Part shown: positions 34,733-43,738 of the stretch, one piece after another
Layout: each line of letters opens with the position of its first letter
Position numbering within the stretch: the first letter of the stretch is position 1
Assembly: GCF_019956555.1 (NCBI RefSeq)
Contig: NZ_JAHBDQ010000001.1
Coordinates: 1-64,000, forward strand
Direction: 5' to 3'
Source: Pseudomonas sp. A-RE-19
GTDB taxonomy: Bacteria > Pseudomonadota > Gammaproteobacteria > Pseudomonadales > Pseudomonadaceae
DNA length: 64,000 bases
Notes under the pieces: generated by a model
The model's input: the letters and a program-made list of their open reading frames with translations, nothing else
What the model was told of the DNA's origin: nothing
Database searches by the model: none
Translations under genes and position numbers: made by a program

Positions 34733-35404
34733 GTGAACCTACCCAAACTCAACGCTCCCGACCTTGGCAATACGCCGTCGACCTCGGAAATCATCACCCG
34801 TCATCTGCGGGACGCGATTGTCGCCGGGCATTTCGCCGAAGATGAGCCGATTCGCCAGGACGACATTGCCCGCCAGTTCAACGTCAGCAAGATTCCGGTG
34901 CGCGAGGCCCTCAAGCGGCTGGAGGCCGAAGGGCTGGTGATGTTCCAGCGCAATCGCGGGGCGATGGTCACGCGGGTTTCCGATGCGGAACTGGCGCAGA
35001 TGTTCGAAGTGCGGATGTTGCTGGAGGACAAAATACTGCGCCTGGCCATTCCCAACATGACCGAAGAAACCTTCGCCCGTGCCGAGCGCATCTGTCAGGA
35101 GTTCATTGGCGAGGACGACGTGGGCCGCTGGGCCGAGCTCAATTGGGAGCTGCACGCCTGTCTATACGAACCGGCGCAACGGCCGTTTCTGGTCAGCCTG
35201 ATTCGTTCGGTCAACGACAAGCTGGAGCGCTACCTGCGCATGCAGATGAGCCTGTCGGCCGGCAAGGATCGGGCTGATCACGAGCACCGTGAGATCATCA
35301 AAGCCTGTCGTGCCGGGAATGTGGATCTGGCGGTGAAGCTGCTGGACGAGCACATTGCCGGGGTCTGCAAAACCCTGTTCGAGCACCTGCCTCACGCGCA
35401 CTAG
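34733..35404 (+). CDS. GntR-family (FadR/FCD) regulator of hydroxyproline catabolism
   Basis: This 223-residue protein has an N-terminal winged helix, with EIITRHLRDAIVAGHF and KIPVREALKRLEAEGLV as the GntR signature. An all-helical FCD ligand domain follows, with Asp/His positions that usually bind a metal (residues about 85-215, for example NWELHACLYE and DHEHREIIKACR). The start is GTG without a good ribosome site. It precedes the epimerase gene by 106 bases. Palindromic sites of the FadR type occur before it and before two operons in the cluster, so it is the best candidate to control them. The effector is likely a hydroxyproline or a pathway intermediate. Confidence 0.85.
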   Translation: MNLPKLNAPDLGNTPSTSEIITRHLRDAIVAGHFAEDEPIRQDDIARQFNVSKIPVREALKRLEAEGLVMFQRNRGAMVTRVSDAELAQMFEVRMLLEDKILRLAIPNMTEETFARAERICQEFIGEDDVGRWAELNWELHACLYEPAQRPFLVSLIRSVNDKLERYLRMQMSLSAGKDRADHEHREIIKACRAGNVDLAVKLLDEHIAGVCKTLFEHLPHAH

Positions 35405-35510
35405 GATGCTGTGCTGATTTCGTCACTGGCACAGGATAAATCCATCAAGCCGGCACCCCGCTGCACAGGCCACTCTTTCGTTCACTCATCTGAACGGACG
35501 TGGCCTTCCC

Positions 35511-36443
35511 ATGAAACGCATCACCGTGATCGACTCCCACACCGGCGGCGAACCGACCCGCTTGGTGACCGCCGGCTTCCCCGACCTGGGCACCGGCAGC
35601 ATGGCTGAACGCCGCAAGCTGCTCGCCGAACATCACGATCAATGGCGCGCCGCCTGTGTGCTGGAACCTCGTGGCAGCGACGTGCTGGTGGGCGCCCTGC
35701 TCTGCGAGCCCGTCGACCCGAGCGCCTGTGCCGGGGTGATTTTCTTCAACAACACCGGTTACCTGGGCATGTGCGGCCACGGCACTATTGGCCTGGTGGC
35801 GTCGTTGGCGCATCTGGGCAAGATCAGCCCTGGCGTGCATCGCATCGAGACGCCGGTGGGTACGGTGCAGGCGACCCTGCACGAAGATCATTCGGTGAGC
35901 GTGCGCAATGTACCGGCCTACCGTTACCGCAAGGCGCTGGTGTTGCAGGTGCCAGATGTCGGTCAGGTGGTCGGCGATATCGCCTGGGGCGGCAACTGGT
36001 TTTTCCTGATCGCCGAGCATGGCCTGCGGGTGGCTGGCGACAATCTCGAAGCGCTGACCGCTTATACCTACGCCGTGCAGCAGGCGCTGGAAACCCAGGG
36101 TATTCGTGGCGAAGACGGCGGGCTGATCGACCATGTCGAGCTGTTCGCCGATGATGATCATGCCGACAGCCGCAACTTTGTCCTCTGCCCCGGCAGGGCC
36201 TATGACCGCTCACCGTGCGGCACTGGCACCAGTGCCAAACTGGCGTGCCTGGCCGCGGACGACAAATTGCAACCGGGGCAGATCTGGCGCCAGGCCAGTG
36301 TCATCGGCAGCGAGTTCGAAGGCTCTTATGAATGGCAGGGCGAGCGCGTTGTGCCGACCATTCGCGGTCGTGCCTTCATCAGCGCCGAAGCCAGTTTGAT
36401 CATCGAACAGGACGACCCGTTCGCCTGGGGCATTCGTCCGTGA
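35511..36443 (+). CDS. 4-hydroxyproline 2-epimerase
   Basis: This enzyme converts trans-4-hydroxy-L-proline to cis-4-hydroxy-D-proline with a two-base mechanism. The 310-residue proline-racemase-family protein has both catalytic cysteines: Cys88 in [12 protein letters not shown] and Cys236 in [13 protein letters not shown]. The two-Cys form defines epimerases and racemases, not dehydratases. Near-identity of landmarks with the P. aeruginosa enzyme ([12 protein letters not shown] at the N-terminus) supports this. Its TGA overlaps the GTG of the dehydrogenase gene. It is the first catabolic gene of the operon. Confidence 0.94.
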   Translation: MKRITVIDSHTGGEPTRLVTAGFPDLGTGSMAERRKLLAEHHDQWRAACVLEPRGSDVLVGALLCEPVDPSACAGVIFFNNTGYLGMCGHGTIGLVASLAHLGKISPGVHRIETPVGTVQATLHEDHSVSVRNVPAYRYRKALVLQVPDVGQVVGDIAWGGNWFFLIAEHGLRVAGDNLEALTAYTYAVQQALETQGIRGEDGGLIDHVELFADDDHADSRNFVLCPGRAYDRSPCGTGTSAKLACLAADDKLQPGQIWRQASVIGSEFEGSYEWQGERVVPTIRGRAFISAEASLIIEQDDPFAWGIRP

Positions 36444-37555
36444 ACGAGGGCCTTGTGGCCGATGTGATCGTGATCGGCGCCGGCATCATCGGCGCCGCCT
36501 GTGCCCAGGCGTTGGCCCGTCGCGGCTTGCAGGTGCTGGTGCTGGACGCCGGCCTGCACGGTGCGACGGCGGCGGGAATGGGCCATCTGCTGGTGCTCGA
36601 CGACAACCCGGCCGAGCTGGCCCTGAGTCAATATTCCCTGCAACGCTGGCGCGAATTGGCGCCGGACCTGCCCGACGGCTGCGCCTACCGCAACAATGGC
36701 ACGCTGTGGCTGGCGGCCAACGCCGAGGAAATGGCGGTCGCCCATGGCAAATACTTGAACCTGCAAGCCCAGGGCGTGGCGTGCGAGTTGATTAGTGCCA
36801 GTGCTTTGCACCAGCGTGAACCGGAACTGCGCGAAGGTCTGGAAGGCGGTTTGTTGATCAATGGCGACGGCATTCTTTATGCGCCGGCAACGGCCAGCTG
36901 GATGCTCGACACGCCGAACATCCGTCAACGCCGGGCGCGGGTCAGCGCGGTCGATGGCAACCGCGTATGCCTCGATGACGGCCATTGGTTGAGTGCCGAA
37001 GCGGTGGTGTTGGCCAACGGTATTCAGGCCAGTGAACTGTGCCCGGAGTTGCCCATCGAGCCGAAAAAAGGTCACCTGCTGATTACCGACCGCTACCCCC
37101 GCACCGTCACCCACACCCTGGTGGAACTGGGTTACGTCACCAGCGCTCACAACGCCACGGGGCCATCGACCGCCTGCAATATCCAGCCGCGCCCCACCGG
37201 GCAATTGTTCATCGGTGCCTCGCGACAATTCGGTACCACCGACCCACAAGTCGAAGGCTGGATGCTGGCGAAAATGCTCAAGCGCGCCGCCGAGTACATG
37301 CCGGGGCTGGCCCGACTCAACGGCATCCGCGCCTGGACCGGCTTTCGCGCCGCCAGCCCCGATGGCCTGCCACTGGTGGGCCAACATCCGCAGCGTCAGG
37401 GCTTGTGGCTGGCCGTCGGTCACGAAGGGTTGGGCGTCACCACGGCCCCCGGCACGGCCGACTTGCTGGTGGCGCAACTGTTCAACGAATCCCCGCCACT
37501 GACCGCACAACCCTATCTGCCCCAGCGTTTCCTCGGAGAACCTGCCTATGCCTGA
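36440..37555 (+). CDS. D-hydroxyproline dehydrogenase, FAD-dependent DAO-type subunit
   Basis: This 371-residue DadA-like flavoprotein has the dinucleotide motif [17 protein letters not shown] near the N-terminus and a C-terminal [18 protein letters not shown] block. In the hydroxyproline pathway this subunit oxidises cis-4-hydroxy-D-proline to 1-pyrroline-4-hydroxy-2-carboxylate. The GTG at 36440 overlaps the epimerase stop as GTGA. A longer frame upstream is out of character with homologues. The next two genes, a small ferredoxin-like subunit and an NAD(P)/FAD subunit, follow with overlaps. This three-part layout matches known heteromeric D-hydroxyproline dehydrogenases and resembles HcnABC. 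Confidence 0.9.
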   Translation: MNEGLVADVIVIGAGIIGAACAQALARRGLQVLVLDAGLHGATAAGMGHLLVLDDNPAELALSQYSLQRWRELAPDLPDGCAYRNNGTLWLAANAEEMAVAHGKYLNLQAQGVACELISASALHQREPELREGLEGGLLINGDGILYAPATASWMLDTPNIRQRRARVSAVDGNRVCLDDGHWLSAEAVVLANGIQASELCPELPIEPKKGHLLITDRYPRTVTHTLVELGYVTSAHNATGPSTACNIQPRPTGQLFIGASRQFGTTDPQVEGWMLAKMLKRAAEYMPGLARLNGIRAWTGFRAASPDGLPLVGQHPQRQGLWLAVGHEGLGVTTAPGTADLLVAQLFNESPPLTAQPYLPQRFLGEPAYA

Positions 37556-37784
37556 ATTGCTGCTGGACGGCCGCGCCTTGAAGGTGGCCGAGGGCACCAG
37601 CGTCGCCGCTGCCTTGGCGTTAGGCAGTGACGGCTGCACGCGCACGTCGGTCAGTGGCCACCGTCGCGCACCGCTGTGCGGCATGGGCATCTGCCAGGAA
37701 TGCCGGGTGACCATCGACGGCCGCCGACGCCTGGCCTGCCAGACCCTGTGCCGGGACGGCATGCAGGTGGAGACACGCCCATGA
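37548..37784 (+). CDS. D-hydroxyproline dehydrogenase, small [2Fe-2S] subunit
   Basis: This 78-residue protein has a ferredoxin-type cluster motif CGMGICQECRV and a fourth Cys in RRLACQTLC, as in Fer2_4-type subunits of sarcosine oxidase and HcnA. It would pass electrons between the two flavin subunits or to the respiratory chain. The ATG lies within the last codons of the previous gene, and its stop overlaps the next ATG as ATGA. Confidence 0.92.
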   Translation: MPELLLDGRALKVAEGTSVAAALALGSDGCTRTSVSGHRRAPLCGMGICQECRVTIDGRRRLACQTLCRDGMQVETRP

Positions 37785-39037
37785 ACGAATACGCCGATCT
37801 GCTGATCATCGGTGCCGGCCCCGCTGGCATGGCCGCCGCCCTTGCTGCCGCACCCGGCGGCGCACGCATCGTCATGCTCGACGACAATCCGCTGCCGGGC
37901 GGGCAAATCTGGCGTGACGGCCCTCAAGCCAACGTGCCTGATCAGGCCCGTCGACTGCGTGAGCGTCTGGCGTCGTGCAGCAACATCCGTCATCACGCCG
38001 GTACGCGGGTGATCGCCAGCCCCGGTCCGAAACAACTGTTGGTCGAAGATGATGACGACGGCTGGCTGATCAGTTACGACAAACTGATTCTTTGTACTGG
38101 CGCCCGCGAGTTGCTGCTGCCCTTCCCCGGCTGGACATTGCCTGGCGTGACCGGGGCCGGTGGCTTACAAGCGCTGATCAAGGCGGGTGTGCCTGTGCAA
38201 GGTGAACGCGTGGTGATCGCCGGCAGCGGCCCGCTATTGCTGGCGAGTGCCGCCACCGCGAAAAAGCATGGCGCGCAGGTACAACGTATCGCCGAGCAAG
38301 CCTCGCGCACCGCCGTCGCCGGTTTCGCCGCGCAACTGCCGCGCTGGCCCGCCAAATGGTTGCAATCGTTCAGCTTGTTCGACCGCCGTTACCGCACCGC
38401 GACTCATGTGCTGGCCGCCCTTGGCACTGACCGACTGGAAGGCGTGCGCCTGCAACAGCAAGGCAAAATCATCGAACTGGAATGTGATCGGCTGGCCTGT
38501 GGTTTCGGTTTGATCCCGAACATTCAATTGGGCCAGGCACTGGGTTATGCCATCGAAGATCAGGCGTTGGCGGTGGATGCCTGGCAAGCCAGCAGCCGTG
38601 CCGATCATTATGCGGCAGGCGAATGCACCGGGTTTGGTGGCAGTGAACTGGCGTTGGTCGAAGGTGCAATTGCTGGCCACGCGGCGGTCGGTGACCTTGA
38701 AGCGGCACGCCAGTTGTGGCCACGTCGGGCACGCTGGCAGGGTTTCGCCAAGGCACTGAATCAGGCCTTCGCCCTCGACCCGCAGCTCAAATCCCTGGCC
38801 CGCCCCGACACCCTGGTCTGTCGCTGCGAAGACGTGCCCTACGCCGCATTGGCCGGGCACACTGACTGGCGCGAAGCCAAGCTGGCCAGCCGCTGCGGCA
38901 TGGGCGCCTGTCAGGGCCGGGTGTGTGGCGGTGCGGTGCAGCATCTGTTCGGCTGGCAACCTTCAGCGCCCCGCCCACCCTTCAGCCCGGCGCGAATCGA
39001 GACCTTGATGTGCCTGGACGACACCCCGCCGACCTGA
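37781..39037 (+). CDS. D-hydroxyproline dehydrogenase, NAD(P)/FAD-binding subunit
   Basis: This 418-residue pyridine-nucleotide-disulfide-type oxidoreductase has LLIIGAGPAGMAAALAA near residue 8, PLPGGQIWRDG near residue 46 and a second nucleotide fold VVIAGSGPLLLASA near residue 146. The C-terminal segment TLVCRCEDVPY...CGMGACQGRVC is a BFD-like [2Fe-2S] domain (residues about 345-390). HcnB and SoxA-type subunits have the same structure. The start overlaps the ferredoxin-like gene. A GC hairpin follows the stop by a few bases. Confidence 0.9.
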   Translation: MNEYADLLIIGAGPAGMAAALAAAPGGARIVMLDDNPLPGGQIWRDGPQANVPDQARRLRERLASCSNIRHHAGTRVIASPGPKQLLVEDDDDGWLISYDKLILCTGARELLLPFPGWTLPGVTGAGGLQALIKAGVPVQGERVVIAGSGPLLLASAATAKKHGAQVQRIAEQASRTAVAGFAAQLPRWPAKWLQSFSLFDRRYRTATHVLAALGTDRLEGVRLQQQGKIIELECDRLACGFGLIPNIQLGQALGYAIEDQALAVDAWQASSRADHYAAGECTGFGGSELALVEGAIAGHAAVGDLEAARQLWPRRARWQGFAKALNQAFALDPQLKSLARPDTLVCRCEDVPYAALAGHTDWREAKLASRCGMGACQGRVCGGAVQHLFGWQPSAPRPPFSPARIETLMCLDDTPPT

Positions 39038-39057
39038 AACCCCCTCGGGGGTTTCAG
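39034..39057 (+). terminator. Hairpin after the D-hydroxyproline dehydrogenase operon
   Basis: CTGAAACCCCC and GGGGGTTTCAG form a perfect eleven-pair stem with a two-base centre, right at the stop codon of the operon. There is no T-run, so it may serve as a 3' barrier rather than a full terminator. Confidence 0.65.
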
Positions 39058-39108
39058 CCACGCTGCCGAGCCTCTATGATCCCGGGGTCGCCATCGGACC
39101 CCAGCGCC

Positions 39109-39858
39109 ATGTATCCCTCGCTCAGCACCTTCAAACCCTGCGACCTGCCAACGCTGCTCAACAGTCTGCAGCCGATTGCGCCGCTGCTCGATACCCTGGC
39201 GGACGTGGTGTTTTTCATCAAGGACCGCGAAGCCCGCTACGCCTTCGTCAACCAGACCCTGGCCCGACGTTGCGGTTTCAAACATCGCGAAGAACTGCTG
39301 GGGCTCACCGCCGAAATGGTCTTCCCGGAACGCTTCGGCCCGTTGTACACCGAACAGGATCGACGGGTACTGTCCAGCGGCCGCGAACTGTCCGACCAAC
39401 TGGAACTGCACTTGTATTACGGTAATCAGCCGATCTGGTGCCTGACCCACAAACTCGCCTTGCAAGATGAACAGGGTCACATCGTGGGCCTGGCCGGAAT
39501 CTCCCGTGACCTGCAATCGCCGCAGTCCAACCATCCCGCGTTCCAGAAACTCGCCGCCGTGGATGCGCACATCCGCAGCCACTTCGCCCGCGCCATCAGC
39601 CTCGCCGAACTGACCGCCATCGCCGGCTATTCCGTGGCGCAACTGGAACGTCACTGCAAACGGGTATTCCAGCTCACCCCACGGCAGATGATTCACAAGG
39701 CGCGCCTGGAAGAAGGTTCGCGGCTGTTACTGCACACCGAACTGCCGATCACCGAAATCGCCCTGCGCTGCGGTTACACCGACCACAGTGCGTTTAGCCG
39801 GCAGTTTCGGGCGTTGACCAGTCTTTCGCCGAGCCAGTTTCGGGATAATCAGCGTTAG
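39109..39858 (+). CDS. AraC-family regulator with an N-terminal PAS domain
   Basis: This 249-residue protein has a PAS-like sensor domain (residues about 20-135: TLADVVFFIKDREARYAFVN, AEMVFPERFG, WCLTHKLALQDEQGHIVGLAGISRD), followed by an AraC/XylS DNA-binding domain with two helix-turn-helices (AELTAIAGYSVAQLERHCK and ITEIALRCGYTDHSAFSRQF). The ATG at 39109 gives the usual compact start. Another at 39076 is possible. It lies 71 bases after the dehydrogenase operon and probably regulates hydroxyproline genes together with the GntR protein. The ligand is unknown. Confidence 0.85.
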   Translation: MYPSLSTFKPCDLPTLLNSLQPIAPLLDTLADVVFFIKDREARYAFVNQTLARRCGFKHREELLGLTAEMVFPERFGPLYTEQDRRVLSSGRELSDQLELHLYYGNQPIWCLTHKLALQDEQGHIVGLAGISRDLQSPQSNHPAFQKLAAVDAHIRSHFARAISLAELTAIAGYSVAQLERHCKRVFQLTPRQMIHKARLEEGSRLLLHTELPITEIALRCGYTDHSAFSRQFRALTSLSPSQFRDNQR

Positions 39859-39881
39859 GGAATGTGGTGTTCTTTCGGGTC

Positions 39882-39980
39882 TCATCGCGAGCAGGCTCGC
39901 TCCCACAGGGGATTTGCAGTGAATCCATTTTTTGCGAACGCCGCAGATCCAATGTGGGAGCGAGCCTGCTCGCGATGAGG
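39882..39980. repeat. REP pair (BIME-like)
   Basis: TCATCGCGAGCAGGCTCGCTCCCACA (written here in two parts: TCATCGCGAGCAG then GCTCGCTCCCACA) is followed 45 bases later by its inverted copy ending GCGATGAGG. This is the common Pseudomonas fluorescens REP unit, a likely substrate of REP-associated RAYT transposases. Confidence 0.9.
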
Positions 39981-40059
39981 CCGGTGCAGCCACCATAAGG
40001 CTCAGTGTCAGACGGCTAAACAAGCACTGTTTAAACGACACTTCCAGACACTCACCCAG

Positions 40060-40371
40060 GCTACACATCCTTGCGCCGTTGCCTACGACTACGCCAGAAT
40101 CCGCCGGCTTGTGCGCCTTGAGGCCGGGTTCTATCGTTTCCGGGTCGCTGACGAATCAGCGATCGGATTTGACCGTCCGAATCAATCAAGGCGCGCCAGC
40201 GTCCAAGACCTGTTTCAGGCATGTCTGAAATATCGTGTCGCGGTGGCTGTGCGTGGGACACCTTCGGGTGTGCCGGATTCCTTGATGTCCGGTCGGTCAA
40301 CCCGCGTACAGCTGCCACCTTGTTCGTTTGACCGCGAACGGCGGTAGCGCCACTCATCAAGGAGCTTCACC
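40060..40371 (+). promoter_or_regulatory. Hairpin-rich leader of the DUF6124 gene
   Basis: The 300 bases before the DUF6124 gene hold at least three stems: GGGACACC-TTCG-GGTGTGCC (40255-40274), CCGGA-N10-TCCGG (40273-40292, overlapping the first by two bases) and ACCGC-GAACG-GCGGT (40332-40346). The first has a UUCG tetraloop. The layout suggests a structured RNA leader. No named riboswitch is recognised. Confidence 0.5.
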
Positions 40372-40731
40372 ATGTTCAAACCAACACCTAACCCGCCGGA
40401 AACCGATCCAACCTCCCCCTACGAATCCCTCGATTCCAAAAAACTCAACGAAGCCGCCGACCGCGCCCTCGATCACTACCTCAAACCGCCCATCCCCAAA
40501 GACACCCAGCGCAAACCCAGCACCATTTACCACGTCGGTGCGAAGGTCGATAACGAAACCCTGCTGGTCAACGCCTGCGAATCCCTGGCGTCAGCGAGCA
40601 TGATGCTCAGTGAGTTCGCCGGGTTGATGGACATGCCACATCGCAACGTGATGTTGGGGATTCAATCGGTGGTCATGCTGGGTGAGCTGGCCGTCAACCG
40701 AGTGCTGGATAACCTCGATCCACAAGGCTAG
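40372..40731 (+). CDS. DUF6124 (formerly DUF3077) family protein
   Basis: This 119-residue protein has a Pro/Asp-rich N-terminal half (FKPTPNPPETDPTSPYESLD) and a conserved C-terminal half with TLLVNACESLASASMMLSEFAGLMDM and NVMLGIQSVVMLGELAVNRVLD (positions about 63-115, helical and amphipathic). Families of this type are found in many copies in Pseudomonas genomes and have no established function. An AAGGAG site lies nine bases before the ATG. The gene splits the hydroxyproline cluster and is flanked by REP-type repeats on both sides, which suggests it was inserted as a unit with its leader. Confidence 0.85.
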   Translation: MFKPTPNPPETDPTSPYESLDSKKLNEAADRALDHYLKPPIPKDTQRKPSTIYHVGAKVDNETLLVNACESLASASMMLSEFAGLMDMPHRNVMLGIQSVVMLGELAVNRVLDNLDPQG

Positions 40732-40747
40732 CCAGCAAAAGCAAAGT

Positions 40748-40852
40748 CAAAAGATCGCAGCCTTCGGCAGCTCCTACAGATTCGGTGTTCTCCGCCATAC
40801 CGCGGTCGAACACAATCCCCCGTAGGAGCTGCCGCAGGCTGCGATCTTTTGA
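40748..40852. repeat. Inverted repeat pair of a second Pseudomonas repeat family
   Basis: TCAAAAGATCGCAGCC...GGCAGCTCCTACAG is mirrored 40 bases later by CGTAGGAGCTGCC...GGCTGCGATCTTTTGA. This is a frequent Pseudomonas intergenic palindrome, distinct from the GTGGGAGCG type. It follows the DUF6124 gene and could form a long hairpin in its transcript. Confidence 0.85.
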
Positions 40853-41070
40853 TTTTCAGCGGTTTCAAAAATGCCAAAGATGAAAGGAGCGTAGAACCGG
40901 TGTTCCTTAAAGGGGCGCCCCGCACAACCATTGCTCCCATCTGTAACACCCGCCATTGCGGACCTCGCCCCTCACGGCATCACTCTGACGCACCGCAACA
41001 CCTCTACTTCAAGGCCTGATAATAAATTCACGCCCCTACCTGGAAACGGGCACGTTGATTGCTATATTTA

Positions 41071-41086
41071 ATATCGTATACGAAAT
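41071..41086. promoter_or_regulatory. GntR operator ATATCGTATACGAAAT
   Basis: This site has a palindromic core TCGTATACGA, 45 bases before the ABC transporter start. A second half-like copy, AATACGATAT, lies at 41091-41100. It is identical over 16 bases to the site at 47011. Confidence 0.75.
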
Positions 41087-41130
41087 CCCCAATACGATAT
41101 CCAACAGCACTTCACATCAACGAGGCCTCT

Positions 41131-41949
41131 ATGAAAAACCCCGCATTTGCCGTAGCCCTCAGCGCTGTTCTCAGTACCTCCTTTATCGCCACCGCCCAGG
41201 CCGACAAGCTCGACGACATCATCGGTTCGGGCAAGCTGCGCTGCGCCGTGACCCTGGACTTCCCGCCCATGGGTTTTCGCGATGCGGGCAACAACCCGGC
41301 CGGTTTCGACGTGGACTACTGCCATGACCTGGCGAAAATCCTCGGGGTTGAGGCCGAGGTGGTCGAGACGCCATTCCCGGACCGCATTCCGGCGCTGGTC
41401 TCCGGGCGGGCCGACGTGATCGTCGCCTCCACCTCCGACACTCTCGAACGAGCGAAGACCGTCGGCCTCACGGTGCCCTACTTCGCCTTCCAGATGGTCG
41501 TGCTGACCCGCGATGACACCGGCATCAACAGCTTCGATGACATCAAGGGCAAACCCGTGGGCAACACCAGTGGCACCTATGAAGCCATCGCCCTGGAGAA
41601 AGATGTGAAGAACTGGGGCACCGGCACCTTCCGCGCCTATCAGTCGCAGAACGACACCCTGCTGGCCGTCGCCCAGGGCCATATCGACGCCACCGTGGTC
41701 ACCAACACCGTGGCCGCCGCCACCCTCAAGTCGGGCAAATACAAAAACCTGAAAGTCGCCGGTAACGCGCCGTACGTGATCGACTATGTGTCACTCGGGG
41801 CCAAACGCAACGAGTATGGGCTGCTCAACTACCTCAACCTGTTCGTCAACCAGCAGGTGCGTACCGGTCGTTACAAGGAGCTGTTCGTCAAATGGGTCGG
41901 CACCGACATTGCGCCGACCAACCTGACCGTGCCACAGGTCTACTACTGA
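41131..41949 (+). CDS. Polar amino acid ABC transporter, periplasmic binding protein
   Basis: This 272-residue protein has a signal peptide (residues about 1-24, ending AQA) and the SBP_bac_3 fold. Landmarks are LDDIIGSGKLRCAVTLDFPP at the mature N-terminus, GFDVDYCHDLAKILGVEAE near residue 65, and SGTYEAIALEKDVKNW in the second lobe. It binds a polar amino acid in the periplasm, here most likely a hydroxyproline, as judged from the operon. The ATG is placed at 41131 because the signal peptide begins there and GAGG lies upstream. The frame continues from 41059 without support. It leads the operon with aconitase X and transporter components. Confidence 0.9.
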   Translation: MKNPAFAVALSAVLSTSFIATAQADKLDDIIGSGKLRCAVTLDFPPMGFRDAGNNPAGFDVDYCHDLAKILGVEAEVVETPFPDRIPALVSGRADVIVASTSDTLERAKTVGLTVPYFAFQMVVLTRDDTGINSFDDIKGKPVGNTSGTYEAIALEKDVKNWGTGTFRAYQSQNDTLLAVAQGHIDATVVTNTVAAATLKSGKYKNLKVAGNAPYVIDYVSLGAKRNEYGLLNYLNLFVNQQVRTGRYKELFVKWVGTDIAPTNLTVPQVYY

Positions 41950-41950
41950 G

Positions 41951-43738
41951 ATGTCCGGCATGCCTAGGCCCACTTCTCTGACCGGTCGCAGCCTGGTCAC
42001 GGGCGCCGCCCAGGGCGCCCTGCTGTTCGCCGATATGGGCCTGAGTTTCTGGGGCGGGGTCGATCCGTATAGCGGCGAGATCATTGACCGTCACCACCCT
42101 CTCAGCGGCGAATACCTGGCCGGCCGCGTGCTGGCCATCCCCAGCGGTCGCGGCTCGTGCACCGGCAGTAGCGTGTTGATGGAACTGATCAGCAACGGTC
42201 ACGCACCGGCCGCACTGGTGCTGGCCGAGCCCGATGAGATCCTGACCCTGGGCGTGCTCGTGGCACAGACCATTTTCGAGCGTTCCCTGCCGGTGCTGTG
42301 CATCGGCCGGGAGGCCTTCGCCGCCCTGCGCGGCAAGGCTTTCGCTCGGGTCGAGGACACAACGCTGAGCCTGTTCGAGCACCTGCCGGGCGATGCCTGG
42401 CAGGCACTCGACAGCCCATTGCCGAGCACCGATATCGCCACCGCGATCGAACTCACCGAACACGACCAGGCGCTGCTCAACGGCCAGCATGGCAAGGCCG
42501 CGCAGGTGGCCATGCAGATCGTCCTGCGCATGGCCGAACTGCAAGGTGCGCTCAGTCTGGTGGACGTCACCCAGGCGCACATCGACGGCTGCATCTACAC
42601 GGGACCGGCGAGCCTGCGTTTTGCCCGACAGTTGGTGCAATGGGGCGCCACAGTGCGGGTGCCCACCACCCTCAATTCGATTTCCGTGGACCAGCGCCGC
42701 TGGCGCGAGCTGGGCATCGACCCGGCCCTCGGTGAACCGGCCAGTGCCTTGGGCGATGCCTATATGGCGATGGGTGCACAGCTCAGTTTCACCTGCGCGC
42801 CCTACCTGCTCGACAGCGCGCCGAAGGCTGGCGAGCAGATCGTCTGGGCCGAATCCAATGCGGTGGTTTACGCCAACAGCGTGCTCGGCGCACACACCTT
42901 GAAATACCCGGACTACCTGGACATCTGCATCGCGCTGACCGGTCGCGCACCATTGATCGGTTGCCACCTGGACGCGCAACGCAAGGCCCGACTGCAGATC
43001 GAGTTGCCCGCCTTGAGTGAACTGGACGATGCTTTCTACCCGCTGCTCGGTTACCACATCGGCGCACTGGCGGGCAGCCGGATTCCGCTGGTGCGCGGGT
43101 TGGAAACCCGCAAGCCAAGCCTGGACGACCTCAAAGCTTTCGGCGCGGCATTTGCCACCACGTCCGCCGCACCACTGTTCCATATCGCCGGGGTAACGCC
43201 GGAAGCACTCGACCCGTATCAGGTGTTGGATACGGATAACCCGGTGCCGGTGGAACACATCCTCTTGAAGGACCTGCTGGTCAGCTGGCGCGAACTCAAC
43301 AGTGCCCGCGACAACCGAGTGGATGTGGTCTCGCTGGGCAATCCGCATTTCTCCCTCGGCGAGTTCGCCCACCTCGCGCGGCTGTGCCTCGGTCGGCACA
43401 AACATCCTGACGTGGTCCTCGCCATTACCTGCGGCCGCGCCGTGCTGGAACAGGCTCGCGAAGCCGGGCATATCGCCGTGATCGAAGCGTTCGGCGCCAC
43501 CCTGGTCACCGATACCTGCTGGTGCATGCTCGGCGAACCGGTGATCCCGCCGGCCGCAAAAACCCTGATGACCAACTCCGGCAAATACGCCCATTACGCA
43601 CCCGGTCTGGTGGGCCGCAAGGTGCATTTCGCCAGCCTCAAAGAATGCGTCGATGCCGCCTGCAATGCCACCGCCAGCGGGCGCCTGCCGGCGTGGCTAC
43701 AACCTGCCGCCCTGATGGAGAACCCTGCGCATGTTTGA
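41951..43738 (+). CDS. lhpI: Aconitase X-type cis-3-hydroxy-L-proline dehydratase
   Basis: This 595-residue protein joins the AcnX swivel (DUF126-like, residues about 1-140, with IPSGRGSCTGSSVLMEL near residue 66) and the large AcnX domain (DUF521-like, residues about 165-580, with CIYTGPASLRFARQLVQWG and VTDTCWCMLGEPV near residue 515). In fused bacterial forms, AcnX dehydrates cis-3-hydroxy-L-proline to 1-pyrroline-2-carboxylate. The cysteines in TCWC and SGRGSC may take part in Fe-S binding. It is encoded between the binding protein and permeases of an amino acid ABC transporter, which supports a catabolic role. The start lies one base after the previous stop. Confidence 0.88.
   Translation: MSGMPRPTSLTGRSLVTGAAQGALLFADMGLSFWGGVDPYSGEIIDRHHPLSGEYLAGRVLAIPSGRGSCTGSSVLMELISNGHAPAALVLAEPDEILTLGVLVAQTIFERSLPVLCIGREAFAALRGKAFARVEDTTLSLFEHLPGDAWQALDSPLPSTDIATAIELTEHDQALLNGQHGKAAQVAMQIVLRMAELQGALSLVDVTQAHIDGCIYTGPASLRFARQLVQWGATVRVPTTLNSISVDQRRWRELGIDPALGEPASALGDAYMAMGAQLSFTCAPYLLDSAPKAGEQIVWAESNAVVYANSVLGAHTLKYPDYLDICIALTGRAPLIGCHLDAQRKARLQIELPALSELDDAFYPLLGYHIGALAGSRIPLVRGLETRKPSLDDLKAFGAAFATTSAAPLFHIAGVTPEALDPYQVLDTDNPVPVEHILLKDLLVSWRELNSARDNRVDVVSLGNPHFSLGEFAHLARLCLGRHKHPDVVLAITCGRAVLEQAREAGHIAVIEAFGATLVTDTCWCMLGEPVIPPAAKTLMTNSGKYAHYAPGLVGRKVHFASLKECVDAACNATASGRLPAWLQPAALMENPAHV

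Noticed and set aside
36326..38035. Open frame of 569 codons opposite the epimerase/dehydrogenase genes
   Set aside because: It covers three overlapping real genes, has no motifs or ribosome site, and shows shadow composition.
40341..40350. Second GGCGGTAGCG match as an ops element
   Set aside because: It matches only ten bases, lies in a hairpin before a one-gene unit and not before a long surface operon, and has no T-rich context.
41888..43627. Open frame of 579 codons on the minus strand opposite aconitase X
   Set aside because: High GC gives long antisense frames. Composition is rich in His, Gln, Arg and Gly without any family motif, and the plus-strand gene is clear.
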